The notes: a model not told the origin generated them from the sequence alone. Positions 32,851 through 44,579 are shown, counted from the stretch's first letter. The stretch is DNA of 58,113 bases from Rhizopus sp. PT2906 (GCA_025529335.1 JAMYHX010000262.1:1-58113); one strand, 5' to 3'. Numbers and translations: made by a program.

Positions 32851-35800
32851 ATGATCAGTAGATCTACTTTACAACAAACAGTAAAATGTACACGTTATAG
32901 AACATGTAATGGTACAAGGTTCTTGTCTACAAATAATGGTAAGTTTTTCCCTTTATTTATTTATATCTTTATTGACAAGCTATTTATTAAAAAGTTAAAA
33001 TAAACCCTGCGCACGTTCAGTTACTTTCTCCAAGCTTACACGCTCAACTATTCGAACCTTACGAGTCTCAAGAGTCAAAGATTAATAACCAGGAATACTC
33101 TTTAAAAAAGAAATACGCTGAGGAACATCTTAAACTGCAAGGTATCTGGGGCAAGACACCACAGAAAGAGGATCCTATTGATGTCAAACTACCAAAGCTC
33201 ATGGGAAAAAATTTGGAAGAACACTTTATACGAATTGGACTTGAACAGGCAGAACCTTATTTATCACAATGTGAAAAACTTGTCTCGATCGACATACCAC
33301 CGACACCCACTCAGTGGAAGAAAGCAGCCGGATGGACACGGTATGGAAAAGATGGAACGATAACAGCTGTAGATTACCCGCTTGAAGATACCATGGTCTT
33401 TGACGTTGAAGTGTTGATGTCTGAAGGCAATTATCCAACAATTGCTGTTGTGGCCTCAGAGGAAGCATGGTATTCATGGACCTCACCTTATTTACTTGAC
33501 CAGACAAAAAGCAAAGAACAATTGATACCCTTTGGAAGAAGAGACAACAAGAGGGTCATTGTTGGACATAACGTAGGATACGATCGAGCGAGAATTGCAG
33601 AAGAGTATAGTCGGGTGGATTCAAATATCAGATATGTTGACACGATGAGTCTGCATATTGCAGTATCTGGCTTATGCTCTCAACAACGTCCTGCATGGAA
33701 CGCTGAATTGAGACGCAGAGATCAAGAGCCGGCATCAAACGAGCAGACATTTTTTGACGTGAGTTCATTGAACAGCCTGAAAGATGTTGCAAAATTTCAT
33801 TGTAAAATAAATATCGATAAATCTCAGCGATCTATCTTTGAAACCGGCAGTCTATCGGATGTACACACTCAGTTTAATGAACTCATGGATTATTGTGCAA
33901 AGGATGTTGCTCTGACTCATGCTGTCTATAAAGCGGTGTTTCCTATCTTTCGCAAGAACTGTCCACATCCTGTTTCCTTTGCTGGTATGCTTCATATGGG
34001 TAGCTCCTTTTTGACTGTAACAGAGCGGTGGGAAGACTATTTGCAAAAGTCTTCAGGGAAGCATAAGGAACTAAGTGATATGCTTGATGTAAAAATACGC
34101 GATTTGGCGGAAAAGGCAAGAGTACTCGTAGACGATCCGGTGGTTTGGCAGAATGATCCTTGGCTAAGTCAGTTGGATTGGTCTGTCAATCCTAGACAGA
34201 GGAAATTGAAAGGATCACCAAAATGGTATAAAGATGCATACGATACCAAGACAGCTACCCTGAAAATATCCACACGGTCACGTATTGCTCCAATCTTGCT
34301 ACGGTTAAAGTGGAACGGATACCCTTTACACTATATACCAAGTAACGGATGGTGCTACAAGATACCTAACTCAGAGGTGGCAGTGGAACAAAGCAGTAAA
34401 GCAGCAGCAAGGGACGATACATATCACTATTTCAAAGTGCCTCATAAGGATGGTGAAGATGCGAATTGCGGAAATCCTTTAGCCAAGAGCTACATCAGCT
34501 CATTTGAAGACAAAATCCTTACTTCAGAATACGAAGCAGCTAGAGAAGCCCTTGAGTTAAACGCGACATCGGCTTATTGGATCAGTTCAAGAGAAAGAAT
34601 TCTTGGCCAGTTTGTCGTTTGGGATTCGAATTCATCGGTTCATATGCATTTGCCTCGAAAATCAGAAGGAAAGTACGGTATGATCTTACCACAGATGGTT
34701 ACCATGGGCACCATCACTCGACGCGCTGTTGAAAAGACATGGCTGACTGCAAGCAATGCCAAAAAGAATCGTATTGGCTCAGAATTAAAGTCCATGGTGC
34801 AAGCGCCAGAAGGATACAAGATTGTTGGTGCAGACGTTGATTCCGAAGAACTCTGGATATCCAGCGTTATTGGTGACGCACAGTTTGGCTTTCATGGCGC
34901 AACTGCCTTAGGCTGGATGACCCTTCAAGGCTCAAAGTCAGAAGGCACGGATCTCCACTCAAAGACAGCCAATATTTTAGGCATCAGTCGAGATAAAGCA
35001 AAGATATTCAACTATGCCAGAATTTATGGAGCTGGCGTAAAGTATGCGACGAGCTTACTGTCGCAATACAGTCAGGGTATCGATCAAAAGACGGCAGAAC
35101 AGCGTGCGCTGGAGCTGTATTCAGAAACCAAAGGTGAAAAGGAGCACTCTTCGAAAAACATATTCAAGCGCACATTCTGGCACGGTGGTTCGGAAAGTTA
35201 CATGTTTAATGCACTTGAAGATATCGCCTTGTCCCGAGAACCACGTACGCCCGTTCTGCACTGCGCCATCACTGACGCTTTAAAACCTCAATACGCAAAG
35301 GCTCAATTTTTGACGTCTAGAGTCAACTGGGTCGTTCAGAGTTCAGGAGTGGATTATTTACACCTCTTGATTGTCTCGATGAATCATTTGATTAGGCGGT
35401 ATAATATTAATGCAAGATTTATGCTTTCGGTTCATGACGAAGTGCGGTATTTATCAAGTGTAGAGGATAAGCAGCGAACTGCATTTGCTTTGCAAGTAGC
35501 TAATATCTGGACTAGAGCCTTCTTTAGTTACAAGTTGGGTATTCATAACCTGCCTCAAGTATGTCCACTGTAGCATGATATACTTTCTTTTACTTAAATT
35601 TCCTATATAGAGTGTTGCTTTCTTTTCTGCTGTGGATATAGACCATGTTTTACGAAAAGAACCCAATATGCCCTGCTTGACACCTTCAAATGAAGAGAAA
35701 ATATCAGAAGGTGTCAGTTGCAGTTTATTAGACACCATTCGCGAACTCGAAGCAGACATAGGGTCTGCGAACAACTTGGAATGCCTCTTGGGTAATTCAG

Positions 35801-36018
35801 AGTCATCAGAACAAATGAAGGTTGATGAAAAGACTATCAAGAGCTTAATAGATAAGACCAAGAAACGAAAAACCAAGGTCGATTTGAACTTCATTAAGGC
35901 TCAAATGTATAAAGATTACAAAAACCATTTTGAACAAACATTGAAAGGAAATAGAGAGACAGAAGAAGTAATCAAATGCGGAGATAATTTAGAAGCAATA
36001 TATATGGACGCATATTAG
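32851..36018 (+). CDS. MIP1: Mitochondrial DNA polymerase gamma catalytic subunit (Mip1)
   Basis: Family A polymerase replicating mtDNA. Three exons: 32851-32938 (leader MISRSTLQQTVKCTRYRTC, Arg/Ser/Thr-rich like a presequence), 32995-35558, 35611-36018. The joined N-terminus reads INPAHVQLLSPSLHAQLFEP, as in POLG. Exonuclease motifs: VFDVEVLM (DxE), VGHNVGYDRARIAEEY, YCAKDVALTHAVY. Polymerase motifs: A GADVDSEELWISSVIGDAQF, B KTANILGISRDKAKIFNYAR then IYGAG, C LSVHDEVRYL. A charged C-terminal extension of about 100 aa follows HNLPQ/SVAFFSAVDIDHVLRKE, a known fungal Mip1 feature. All catalytic motifs appear intact. Confidence 0.96.
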
Positions 36019-36172
36019 AACAATAGAATGTAGATAACTGTAAGATAAATATACCACATCTCCTCCTCTTTATTAGCCGTCTAGTCTTTTTTAAATGTGA
36101 AATTGAGCAATTGTGTATATTTGTACCTTCAAATCATAACTCAATTTATTATGGTTGCTATTGACATCCACC

Positions 36173-36539
36173 TTAGTACAGGCAATATCCTGATATGTTG
36201 CTGTTTTCCAAAAGAATCATTGTGTCAATTTTAAAACAGTATGTTACTATTGTTCCTTTTCTTGTTACGGATGTTCGTAACTTCTTCCTCTGAGCTGCTC
36301 CATCAGCAACATCTATAAGTACGACCTGAAACAGCATCTGCAATTTATTCACGAATAGTGCAAGATAGCTGATCACTTCGTTGATTTTTGGCTCTTTTTG
36401 TCCAGGTAAAATAGCTGCACAAGTAACATTGTTTATTTTCTTTCAGCTCTTGGTAGATTTGAATAGTGAAATAGATTCTTTCAAAGAATATTGGATGTCG
36501 ATAAATGGTTGAAACCCAATCAATGTTTATTGTAAGCAT
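36173..36539 (-). pseudogene. Decayed coding fragment, unknown family
   Basis: Two overlapping minus frames look protein-like rather than random (one with SYFTWTKRAKNQRSDQLS; the next with QVVLIDVADGAAQRKKLRTS and RKGTIVTYCFK). Together they suggest one frame broken by a shift. No domain recognised. Confidence 0.3.
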
Positions 36540-37183
36540 GATGTTGTATTTGTTGAATATGCTTGCTTGGAGCGGAAATCTTTAAGTCATGTCAGCAAGT
36601 CTGAAAACCACAGTCATAACCTTCAACCGAATTTATGTGGCTTCAGCTATGTCGTATTTACCCTATAAATACTTAATCTTGTCGTATGAGATTACTCTAA
36701 ATCTATACTCTAAGAATGAATAACACAAAGATACTGACAACAATACACGTTATTAACATATATAACGCGACATGACCAACTATAATTGGCCATAATTAAA
36801 TCGGTTCCTTAATAATTCTGTTTTCATATAAAATGACGCTGTTTGTAATATTGGGCTCTCTCTCTCGTCTTGATCTTAATAAAAGAGGTTATATAGAGAC
36901 TCATTGACTTATACTTCCCTTATAACTTTTAACTGTTCTGATCAATACTTCAAGCTATGAAATACTTCGTTCCAAATACTGTATTTTTATTAATTATTGA
37001 CATTAATTTTATAAAATGTTGTCGTAAAATAAAAAAATTATTTGCGTAAAAAGACGACAAAGAAAAATATGTTTGAATAAAACGACATCATGTCAAAAGA
37101 GAGAGATAAGAGTATATGTAGAAAAAGAGAGAAAAAGTATGTTAGTATTAGAGCACATATCCTAATATTAGTCTTATTTACCA

Positions 37184-37220
37184 CCGAAGTGCATTCTGGG
37201 GAGAGTAGCGATACCTATCC
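37184..37220 (+). repeat. Dispersed motif, copy 2
   Basis: CCGAAGTGCATTCTGGG then a short gap and GTAGCGATACCTATCC. It matches copy 1 (20176) at 15 of 17 bases in the first block and at the GCGATA of the loop. A CTATCC/GGATAG inverted repeat (from about 37215) takes the place of the copy 1 hairpin. Confidence 0.5.
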
Positions 37221-37368
37221 AGGATAGTTTAAACAAAAAAAGGAACGGAGGACAGAGAGAACCCAGAGCACAAGAAGCGGCAGTTGGGAAACGTTTCAGA
37301 TACATGCCCGAGGGCAAAGAGAGCAGGACAAGCGATTTTGTTCTCACCATTGGGTGGATTTATTTTAG

Positions 37369-37674
37369 ATCACAGGCGAATTTACTTTCCGGAAAGAGTG
37401 TATAACAAGAAGCATAATCAAAGACGGCAAAAGCGGCTCATTGGGTGCTAGAAAAGTATTTGTTGTGTACAACGATGCTTGAAATGAAGGATCAGAGATT
37501 AATGAAAATGTAAGAACGACTGTATATGTCAAAAGTGAAGCTGAGATTCAAAATGCAATTTTATACTTTCGTAGTGGAAGTTTTGAAATTAAAAAAATGA
37601 AAAAGGACAGCCTTTCCAAGCAAAGAAGACACTTCCAACAGCTAAATAGTAAAATAATACTTCTCCCTGAGTGA
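37369..37674 (+). pseudogene. Decayed ORF with one in-frame stop
   Basis: One frame is open across about 100 codons except for a TGA at 37480-37482. It reads ITGEFTFRKECITRS... then KVFVVYNDA, stop, then NEGSEINENVRTTVYVKSEA and LYFRSGSFEIKK. Residue make-up is protein-like. A splice acceptor (TTTTAG) lies directly before it. Family unknown. Confidence 0.35.
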
Positions 37675-38219
37675 AAATAGAGTAAAAAGAGCAATGTTTT
37701 CAAAAAAATATATATAAATAAAAATTATGTCACGTGGCGAAATTTGAAAGACCGACAAACACATACAAAACTTTGCAGGCGCTGAAATAACACGCAGGTC
37801 GTGCAATCGATTTCAGTGTTGAACCTAAAGCAGATATATTAAATGATGAATTGCATAATACAAATGTCTTACACTTAATTGTTGTGGGGAACATATTTCT
37901 GCAGCCTTCCTTCTGAAGAAAGCTTTAAAAATGCAAAGTTATCTGTCGCTTCTATTTTCTCGAGTACTGGTGTAGCGAACCAGCTTAACAGGAAATTACA
38001 ATATCAAGTGATACAGAGGAATCTGATATAAGTCGCCTTCCGACTCATGTCGATTTCCGAAACTTTTCGGAAATATGAAAATTCTCGGATCAAGACCTTT
38101 TTCGGTAAAGTGTATGGAGCTTATCCAAGAAGCATTATGAATAATATAAAAGGATGAAATCGTTTTATTGAAAATAAAAAAATCATTGAATTATTACCAA
38201 GATAATCAACCAACCAATT

Positions 38220-39130
38220 TCATTTTTTATATTCTTTATAAACAGAATCAAACTTTTGTTATAAAAGTTTCTGATCTCTTCTTTTTATCTTTTACCTTGC
38301 TTTACACTTTACAGTTTGATCAACTTTAAAAGATCTGGCGGTCACTTCAAGCACCTAAACTTATAAATCTTAAGAAAACTCTTCATATTAACTACAATCT
38401 CTACAACTCCTAAGAAAAATTACAATATATAAATACGTTGAATTTCTTTAAATAAATCAGTCAGTCAGTTCTCAGTATAACTCACTTTATATTCTTTTAT
38501 TTGAATTCTTTACTTTCTAATACATTTGGTATTCTAAAGTACCTTTTATTACTCTTTTATACTCTTACTTTACTTTTATCATTCTTATCTGTCGATACGC
38601 TTAACTTGAAGCCTTGTATCAGCAGGATTCACTTTTATTTTTACTTTTACTCTTATATAACGCAAATTATTTCTTTTGATCTATTAAGATCTGGTGATCA
38701 CGCGACAGAAACTCTTATATAACTCAATTTACACTCAAGCCTTTAACGAAACATAATCCTTTTTACAATGTGATCCAACTGTGTTATTTGATTTACTCAT
38801 TATTATTTTCTCCCTATTGTAACACAATTTGCGATATAAAGCAGCATGTATAAGGTTAAGATGCTCAAATACGAACCTTATCTATTGAAACTTTAAATAT
38901 CAAAACTCTAATTACTTTTTAACAAGTATAAAAGCGCAATGCTTTTGCTAAAAGCTCACATCATTCAATAAATCACTTATGATTCGAATCACAACCTTTT
39001 CTTTTTATTTTTTATTTACTTTTGAATAATCCAATCAAGTGGATTCAGGAACCTTTTTACCTTCTTTATTATTCTATTTACGTTGTACAATTCAGTCTGA
39101 TCAACTTTACACATCAAACCTTTATTATTG
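38220..39130 (+). mobile_element. LTR-like retroelement fragments
   Basis: Short motifs recur: CAGTYTGATCAACTTTA at 38312-38328 and 39093-39109, and AGATCTGGYGRTCAC at 38331-38345 and 38687-38701. A TATAAAAG at 38928-38935 begins a small hairpin (AAAGC...GCTTT). The tract is pyrimidine-rich with CTTTTAT-like runs. This is what nested solo LTR pieces could look like; no gag-pol, no clear TG...CA ends and no target duplication were found. Confidence 0.3.
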
Positions 39131-39435
39131 TTGTATTTAGCACTGATATCGACTTATATTCAAAGAGCTTATCATAATTTGGACAGGTACTGTACAAATT
39201 ATATTGTATATAAAAGAGCCAGTAAACAGAGTGACACCACACTATTAATCTATGCTACAATGTGGTGTATATTGCTACCCTGTATTAATAATTTACATTT
39301 TTTTCTTTACTTCTTATTTATCATAATAAAAAGATATGCTTGGAGGCTATTGATTACTCATTGTCCATTTCAAATCAAACATCAACCAATTCTTCAAACA
39401 GAAAGTTTCAGTATGCTTACTCTATGCTTTAAAGG

Positions 39436-40128
39436 ATGAGTATATCGGTAAGACATACAGTAATAGTTCATAATTTTATTGGCTCACAACTAACCTAGCG
39501 TTTCGACAATGTAATAGAAGACACTGTGAAACATATACCTCGTTATCAAAGATACATTCAGAGCTTAAAAGACGAAAGTTATCATGTGATAGGTTACGCA
39601 AGAAAGTCTACATGCGAAAAAGATGATGCCTTACGCGTTCATTTGTTAAATCAAATGTGCAAAAACTTGAAGGATATGTCCTTGGTTTGCAAGGTTTTCG
39701 CCTCTGTTCACTGCAATGCGAATGAATCGTTATTGGAACGGGACTTAAACAAGCAAGAATATATATTGTTACAGATACATGCAGATTGTGATATGTAGGG
39801 TGAGAAAAGGAAGCGTTATGTTATCATGATCATATATAAACTTCAGTTTGTTCATTAGACATGCTAGTTTATATTTCTTCAATGGAGAGACTTTGCATTG
39901 TTACCATTGATTTTGCAGGACTTATAACAAACTGTGAAAATCTGAAAGCGTTCTTAAAGTAAGTCTTTTTTAAAAAAGAGTTGAAGTGGCTCCTCACGGC
40001 CTATACTAATAGATAAATTAGCCAGCTGTGGCGACACCCATGCCTATGATTTACAGAAATTTTTAAATGACACTGATAAGATAAAAGTTTTTAATTGTAG
40101 AAAAAAGTCTCTGCAGAGATCTAAATGA
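39436..40128 (+). pseudogene. Resolvase-like gene (serine recombinase-type N-terminus), probably disrupted
   Basis: Exon 1 (39436-39447, M-S-I-S) joins exon 2 at 39499 in frame (RFDNVIEDTVKHIPRYQRYI). Exon 2 carries YHVIGYARKSTCEKDD, which has the Y-x-R-x-S pattern at the start of serine resolvase catalytic domains, then LLNQMCKNLKDMSLVCKVFA and ESLLERDLN. Exon 3 contains YISSMERLCIVTIDFAGL, which sits where the resolvase IDRLxR-type strand would be. A fourth open stretch (CGDTHAYDLQKFLNDTDKIK, ending CRKKSLQRSK and stop) follows. With the best donor (TAGG/GTGAGA) the exon 2/3 join contains an in-frame TAG at 39796, and exon 3 to 4 is out of frame by one. So it is likely a pseudogene or a member with unusual splicing. 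Assignment to the serine recombinase fold is an inference from pattern only. Confidence 0.5.
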
Positions 40129-42604
40129 TCTTCATAAATAAATGAAATTAAGCAATATTATTTTATTTCAAAAAGAAATCAAGGTTAAAGCCTTAACATG
40201 GCTTTGTTACAAAAGCGAATAACGAAACCGAAGCCGTTATTTAATTGGAAGCTTGCTTCTATTTGCTATCTCTCTCTCTCTTTTTTTTTTTTTTAGTAAA
40301 GCAGGATACTGATGACATCCGAGATTATGAACTAGACTTCCGCTTGAGTACAAAATTGGTTTAGAGGGACCACCTTTATAGCAAATTTCAAGATCTAGTT
40401 TTGCAATAGCATTGAGTAGTTCAATGGCTTTAGTCTTGCTATAATCTTTATGATAGAACATACATATTGTACGCTCTCTGCTGATAGTAGTCATTGTTGT
40501 TAAAGATACCAAGATAGCCTGAGAGTTTAAAAAAATGGAAAAATGAACAAGATAGAGGACACGATAGCCTGAGTGTTGTGTTCAGCTTTAGTTGTTACTG
40601 TAAAAAGACTATTAAGTCGATGACTTGCGAATTAGATTCTTTATAAAAGGAAGAGCTAAATATTATTAAATTAAGTTTGTGTGAGAGTTTTACAGGGAAT
40701 ATTAATGTTGCCAGTATGATAAATGTGGTCAATGTGATTATTCATGCTTGTATTATTATTATTATGCTAGTAGCTATTATAATTATTATCATAAGTTATT
40801 CTTATCAGATGCGGTAGAGAAAAGTAGAATGTATGCTCTACTGTAAGATTATGTTTAACTAGCCATAGGTCCTATACTTCATACATTGATCATACTTCAA
40901 CTGAAGATGCTTTTATTCAGCCCCTTATATGACCATACCTTGACATTATTGCCAGAAATATAAAACTAAGCGATTACCAAACTGACTTTCTTCAAGAGCA
41001 GTCTATACTGAAAATCATAAGCAGACGGTTCAAAGCTCACAAGCTATATTTTAATGATACAAGCCAATATAAGCCTGATTAACTGATCAAGCTCTTTAGT
41101 CTGAGGAAAACAGAGCCCTTGTTGCTTAAAACATTTAGTTTCTTTGTCAACAAAGATCGAAACAAAAGCATACTTCGATCATAATAAGGACATGGTTGGT
41201 GCACTGGCAGTGTTAAAGTACGTAGCAGCCGATCTTTCTTTGCTTCTGTCGAGCTGTTGGAAAAGGTGAAGCCATTTTTCCCATGTTGAAAGTAAGGCTG
41301 TTATTTCATAAAGATACCACCATTGATTTCTTTCTTTCAAACATAGATACCCACCTTCATCTCCGGAGTATTGGCTACAGGAAGATTGACCTCTATAGAG
41401 AATCAATGTTTCACGTCAAGCCAGAATTTGAGGGAAAGAAGGGTCTTTATCCCTCAGCAATTACAACTCTCTTATGCAGTGAAAGTAATACATAGTATCA
41501 TATGATACCGCATAAACAGAAGCACTAACAGTATGGTTGAAATAGTATGTGATTGAGCAATCAACAGCAGCTATCATATCATTTCATGAAGAGCATGGAA
41601 AAATTCAGATACAGTACAGGTGTAGCTTTCAACGGCCAGAACTCTTGAGCAACATTATAAAGCCAATAATCCAAAGAAGAAGAAGAGCAATCTCTAATTT
41701 ATAATTATCTACAAGACAATTGATTTATGGCTAGAGAAATGTTTAGAAAAGAACCTTTGATTGTAGTAGATGGTTTCTTTTTCTTCTTTTATTTAGCTAG
41801 AATGCAGCTTTATTTCAGAAGGAAGGGAGCTGAGTACAAGATCAGCTCAATACTCGTGTTGCTTTATTCACACCGAACGCTTCTTGTTTTTGTTTTTGTT
41901 TTTTTCAGATGTAATGGATGGCACATCTATCTATACATCTTTTGGGTTCTGCAAAGAAAAAATCTTAAGAAAATACCTTGTTATTCAAAGTCAAAGGTCA
42001 TTCAACAAAAGTGTCCAAGTTATGGTCAGAACTCGATAAATCAATACAGATTACATAAAAGGAAAGAGCGCACTAATTAAACGTGACACAAAGTTACTCC
42101 AGTATGTCCTGCAGGGTAAATTTATTAAGTCTGTTGTTATTAGTGTCAACAGCTACCTATGTCTATTAGGAACTATTGTAATTTTCGGAGGAACGCACGA
42201 TTCTTTCACTCCTTGTACGTAGTAATGAGGTCTTTCTTTTAAATGAGTCTCCTGACGCTGTTCCTGATTGATGATGAAGATAGACGCCATCCTTATAATG
42301 CTGACGATAAAACTCTCGGTCTGATAATAATGATAAGTAAAAATGTGTTTATTAACTCAATTCGTACCTTTCTGCTCAAATTCAGGAACATTCACCGGTC
42401 GACGCTTGGTATATTTTTCTATCTTCCACATCTCAACACTGGATTTAATCTTTTCAAAAAGCCCCATTGTTTAAGTTTAAGGAAAGGAGCAATAATGTAC
42501 ACACAAAGGAAAGAAAAGAAATATGAAAAAATGTTTATTTTTATCCCTTTTGCCTCTTTTAAGCGGTGGCGTGCGGATATTGAAAAAGGAAGAGTGGAAT
42601 CCGT
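40129..42604. other. Gene-poor region with short unrecognised ORFs
   Basis: Several short frames on both strands (minus 40237-40494, minus 41179-41406, plus 41283-41495, plus 41727-42080) have some protein-like runs but no domain and no consistent splicing. I treat them as unsupported or as remains of elements. The rest is AT-rich. Confidence 0.5.
40237..40494 (-). CDS. Possible small ORF, unknown
   Basis: 85-codon frame from the Met at 40494: MTTISRERTICMFYHKDYSK, a helical KAIELLNAIAKLDLEI, and SSGSLVHNLGCHQYPALL, ending in a Lys/Arg run from a (GA)n tract. Composition is protein-like in the middle but nothing was recognised. It lies about 110 bp beyond the resolvase-like gene, convergent with it. 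Confidence 0.25.
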   Translation of the reverse strand: MTTISRERTICMFYHKDYSKTKAIELLNAIAKLDLEICYKGGPSKPILYSSGSLVHNLGCHQYPALLKKKKREREIANRSKLPIK

Positions 42605-43085
42605 TTACTGGTGCTTTTCGTTTGATCTACTCAGTAAGAAATGACCAAGGAAAGCCAACGGATCAGATGGTCTATTGGATAAATGTTAGCTTAACTCAAA
42701 GAAAGAGTAAATAGCAACATACCGTTCTGTTGCTAGTAGCTTCATGCCTTCCAATAATGTAGGAACGACCGTTTTATCTAAATAAGCTCTTGGTGGCACT
42801 GTGCCTTCTACTACTGGTTGCTTTACTTTTGATACAGGAGTAGCTGGTTGCTCTAATTGTTCAACAATATTCTCTGGTGTATATTGAATGAAAGAGTTAT
42901 TGAATTCCTATTAAAGATCAATCCCTGTTTTGGGTAAAATGAGAGAGATTTACTTCTTGTTTTATAGGATTCGTTGGTTGAGTAAGTGGTGCATGTTCTG
43001 TAGGCTCAGTCTTTCTATTGAACGTGTTAATGACGGCATTGCACTAGTTGATCGATAATACTTGCGTTGACGAATCACTTTCCAT
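42605..43085 (-). CDS. Dpy-30-domain protein (COMPASS subunit Sdc1-like)
   Basis: Found from spliced exons; no long single ORF exists. The middle exon ends VPPRAYLDKTVVPTLLEGMK then LLATER; splicing (GTATGT...CAATAG) adds PSDPLAFLGHFLLSRSNEKH and the stop at 42605. This is the Dpy-30 dimerisation motif (two helices, P-x-RxYLxxTVVPxLLxGM...ERPxxPxxFL), found in Sdc1 of the histone H3K4 methyltransferase complex, where it binds Bre2. The upstream exon gives TNPIKQE/EFNNSFIQYTPENIVE. The 5' end is unclear: from the only nearby ATG (43085) the frame hits TAG after MESDSSTQVLSIN (see findings). It is in tandem after ALG7 with about 36 bp between. Confidence 0.85.
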
Positions 43086-43121
43086 TATGAACTGTAAAAA
43101 AGAAAAAAGAAAAAAGGAAAC

Positions 43122-44579
43122 TCAGTTGTTTATTTCATAAACAAAATGTACAAGCTTATAGCGAATGAAGAAGGCCAGTGCGCTGCCAAACAATTGAATT
43201 ATCATGATCCATAGTGTTGTCTTCCTCTCTGACATGGGGCCTAACCGTGCAAGTACTAAGTTGATGATTGTCAGGTTATTGCATTCTATGATACGTCCAT
43301 TGTCATCATATTCAAACACTTTTAATAGACCAATTGCATTAAGCAGCTTTAATATAAGGTTTCCTAACTTGCTTAATGGCTTTTTATCATTGGGTCTAAC
43401 AGTAGAGCATTTCAGTAAGCCCGTGTCTGTATCCAATCGTGGCATTCTATGACGAGGACATTCTATAAATCGGAATAGCTGAGGACAAGAGTAAATAAAA
43501 TTAAATATCTGTGGAATAAAGAAGAGCAAAAGCGTCTTGGAAAAGTGTCCCATGATACCAACGACTGCAAATGTCATTCCTGCAAAATAACAAAAGGTGT
43601 CTCCAACAAACACTTGGGCTGGAAACCAGTTATACCACAATAAGGCTGCAGTCACGCCTACGAAGGGCAGAATAAAATACAGACTGAACAGATGAACTTC
43701 TGAGCTTGGTGTTGAATGGCTATTAACCACATATAACAAATCGTTTACAGCAACGGATAATGCAATAATGAATGTTTGCCCAGCCTCAACGCCATTGATA
43801 CCAGCCAATATGTTGATGCTGTGAGTACAGAATATGATCAGCATACACATATATGCGTAATAGAGTGCACCTTTTCAAGTTGTTGTTATTATTAGCATGA
43901 TCTTTTTCTTTCCAAGCAAATCTTACCCAAATCTACAATTTTCCCAAAATAAGGTCTCAGCTGCATAGGCATCACGATCGAAGTTCCTCCCCCGTTTGTA
44001 TAGTAAAACATCAAAAGAGGCACTCCAGCAAGAGCAGGAAACCAGACCTTGTATCTCCATCTGACGTCCAAGACATCATCTGCAAACCCTAGCAAGACCA
44101 TAGATTGAATAGCTAAAATTGCTGATAGAACTTCTCCCAACTGTGTATGTCGTTGTTTGTTTGTGATTAGTCCTTTGTAAAAAGAGTAAATCGTACCTTG
44201 TGGTGAGGAAATTTGTCAAGTGATAGAGTATAAAATGAATTGATGAATGGAAAGGGCATAAACAAGTACAGCGTGATAAGATAGATAATAGCAGTTGGCA
44301 GACCCATCGTTTCAGGACTATGAAAAGAACTATAAACTTACCAATACTATGCACATGTATGAATAAAACTTACATAATTGGCTTTTCTGTCTTTAGGATA
44401 TCTCGGCCAAAGAGATGTGCTTTTATAAAAGTCTCTTTTAGTTTTGGTAATGTTGTATAAGTTATTAGACATGCAGCTGTAGACATGACCACTGACGCGG
44501 CCAATGGTGCATGCCCCTTTTGTAAAGCCCAGCTCGTGGCAAGAACAGCGACCGGTAGAAGTAATGGTACAATCTTCAT
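43122..44579 (-). CDS. ALG7: UDP-GlcNAc:dolichyl-phosphate GlcNAc-1-phosphotransferase (Alg7/DPAGT1)
   Basis: First enzyme of dolichol-linked oligosaccharide synthesis for N-glycosylation, in the ER membrane; the tunicamycin target. Four exons. The N-terminus is MKIVPLLLPVAVLATSWALQ. Hallmarks: GRDILKTEKPIMPETMGLPT, LLGFADDVLDVRWRYKVWFP with the catalytic Asp pair, FCTHSINILAGINGVEAGQT, NWFPAQVFVGDTFCYFAGMT, and CPRHRMPRLDTDTGLL. The carboxyl end RYKLVHFVYEINN is a short tail. About ten TM segments. It shares a 380-bp divergent promoter with the ATR gene. Confidence 0.95.

Larger units (their letters stand above)
36019..39435. other. Gene-poor AT-rich region with decayed ORFs and LTR-like pieces
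   Basis: No intact gene. Holds a minus-strand decayed frame at 36173-36539, a motif shared with 20.2 kb at 37184, a decayed ORF at 37369-37674, and a tract of retroelement-like fragments at about 38220-39130. Between these the sequence is AT-rich with short random frames. Confidence 0.6.

Noticed and set aside
38501..38722. 73-codon ORF in the T-rich tract
   Set aside because: Made of Leu/Phe/Tyr from CTTTTA runs; overlaps LTR-like blocks and has no start context.
41727..42080. 117-codon plus ORF
   Set aside because: Phe-run and mixed composition, no domain, no splice support.
42243..42714. Plus ORFs over the Dpy-30 gene
   Set aside because: The minus strand encodes the Dpy-30 C-terminal exon here; the plus frames have no domain.
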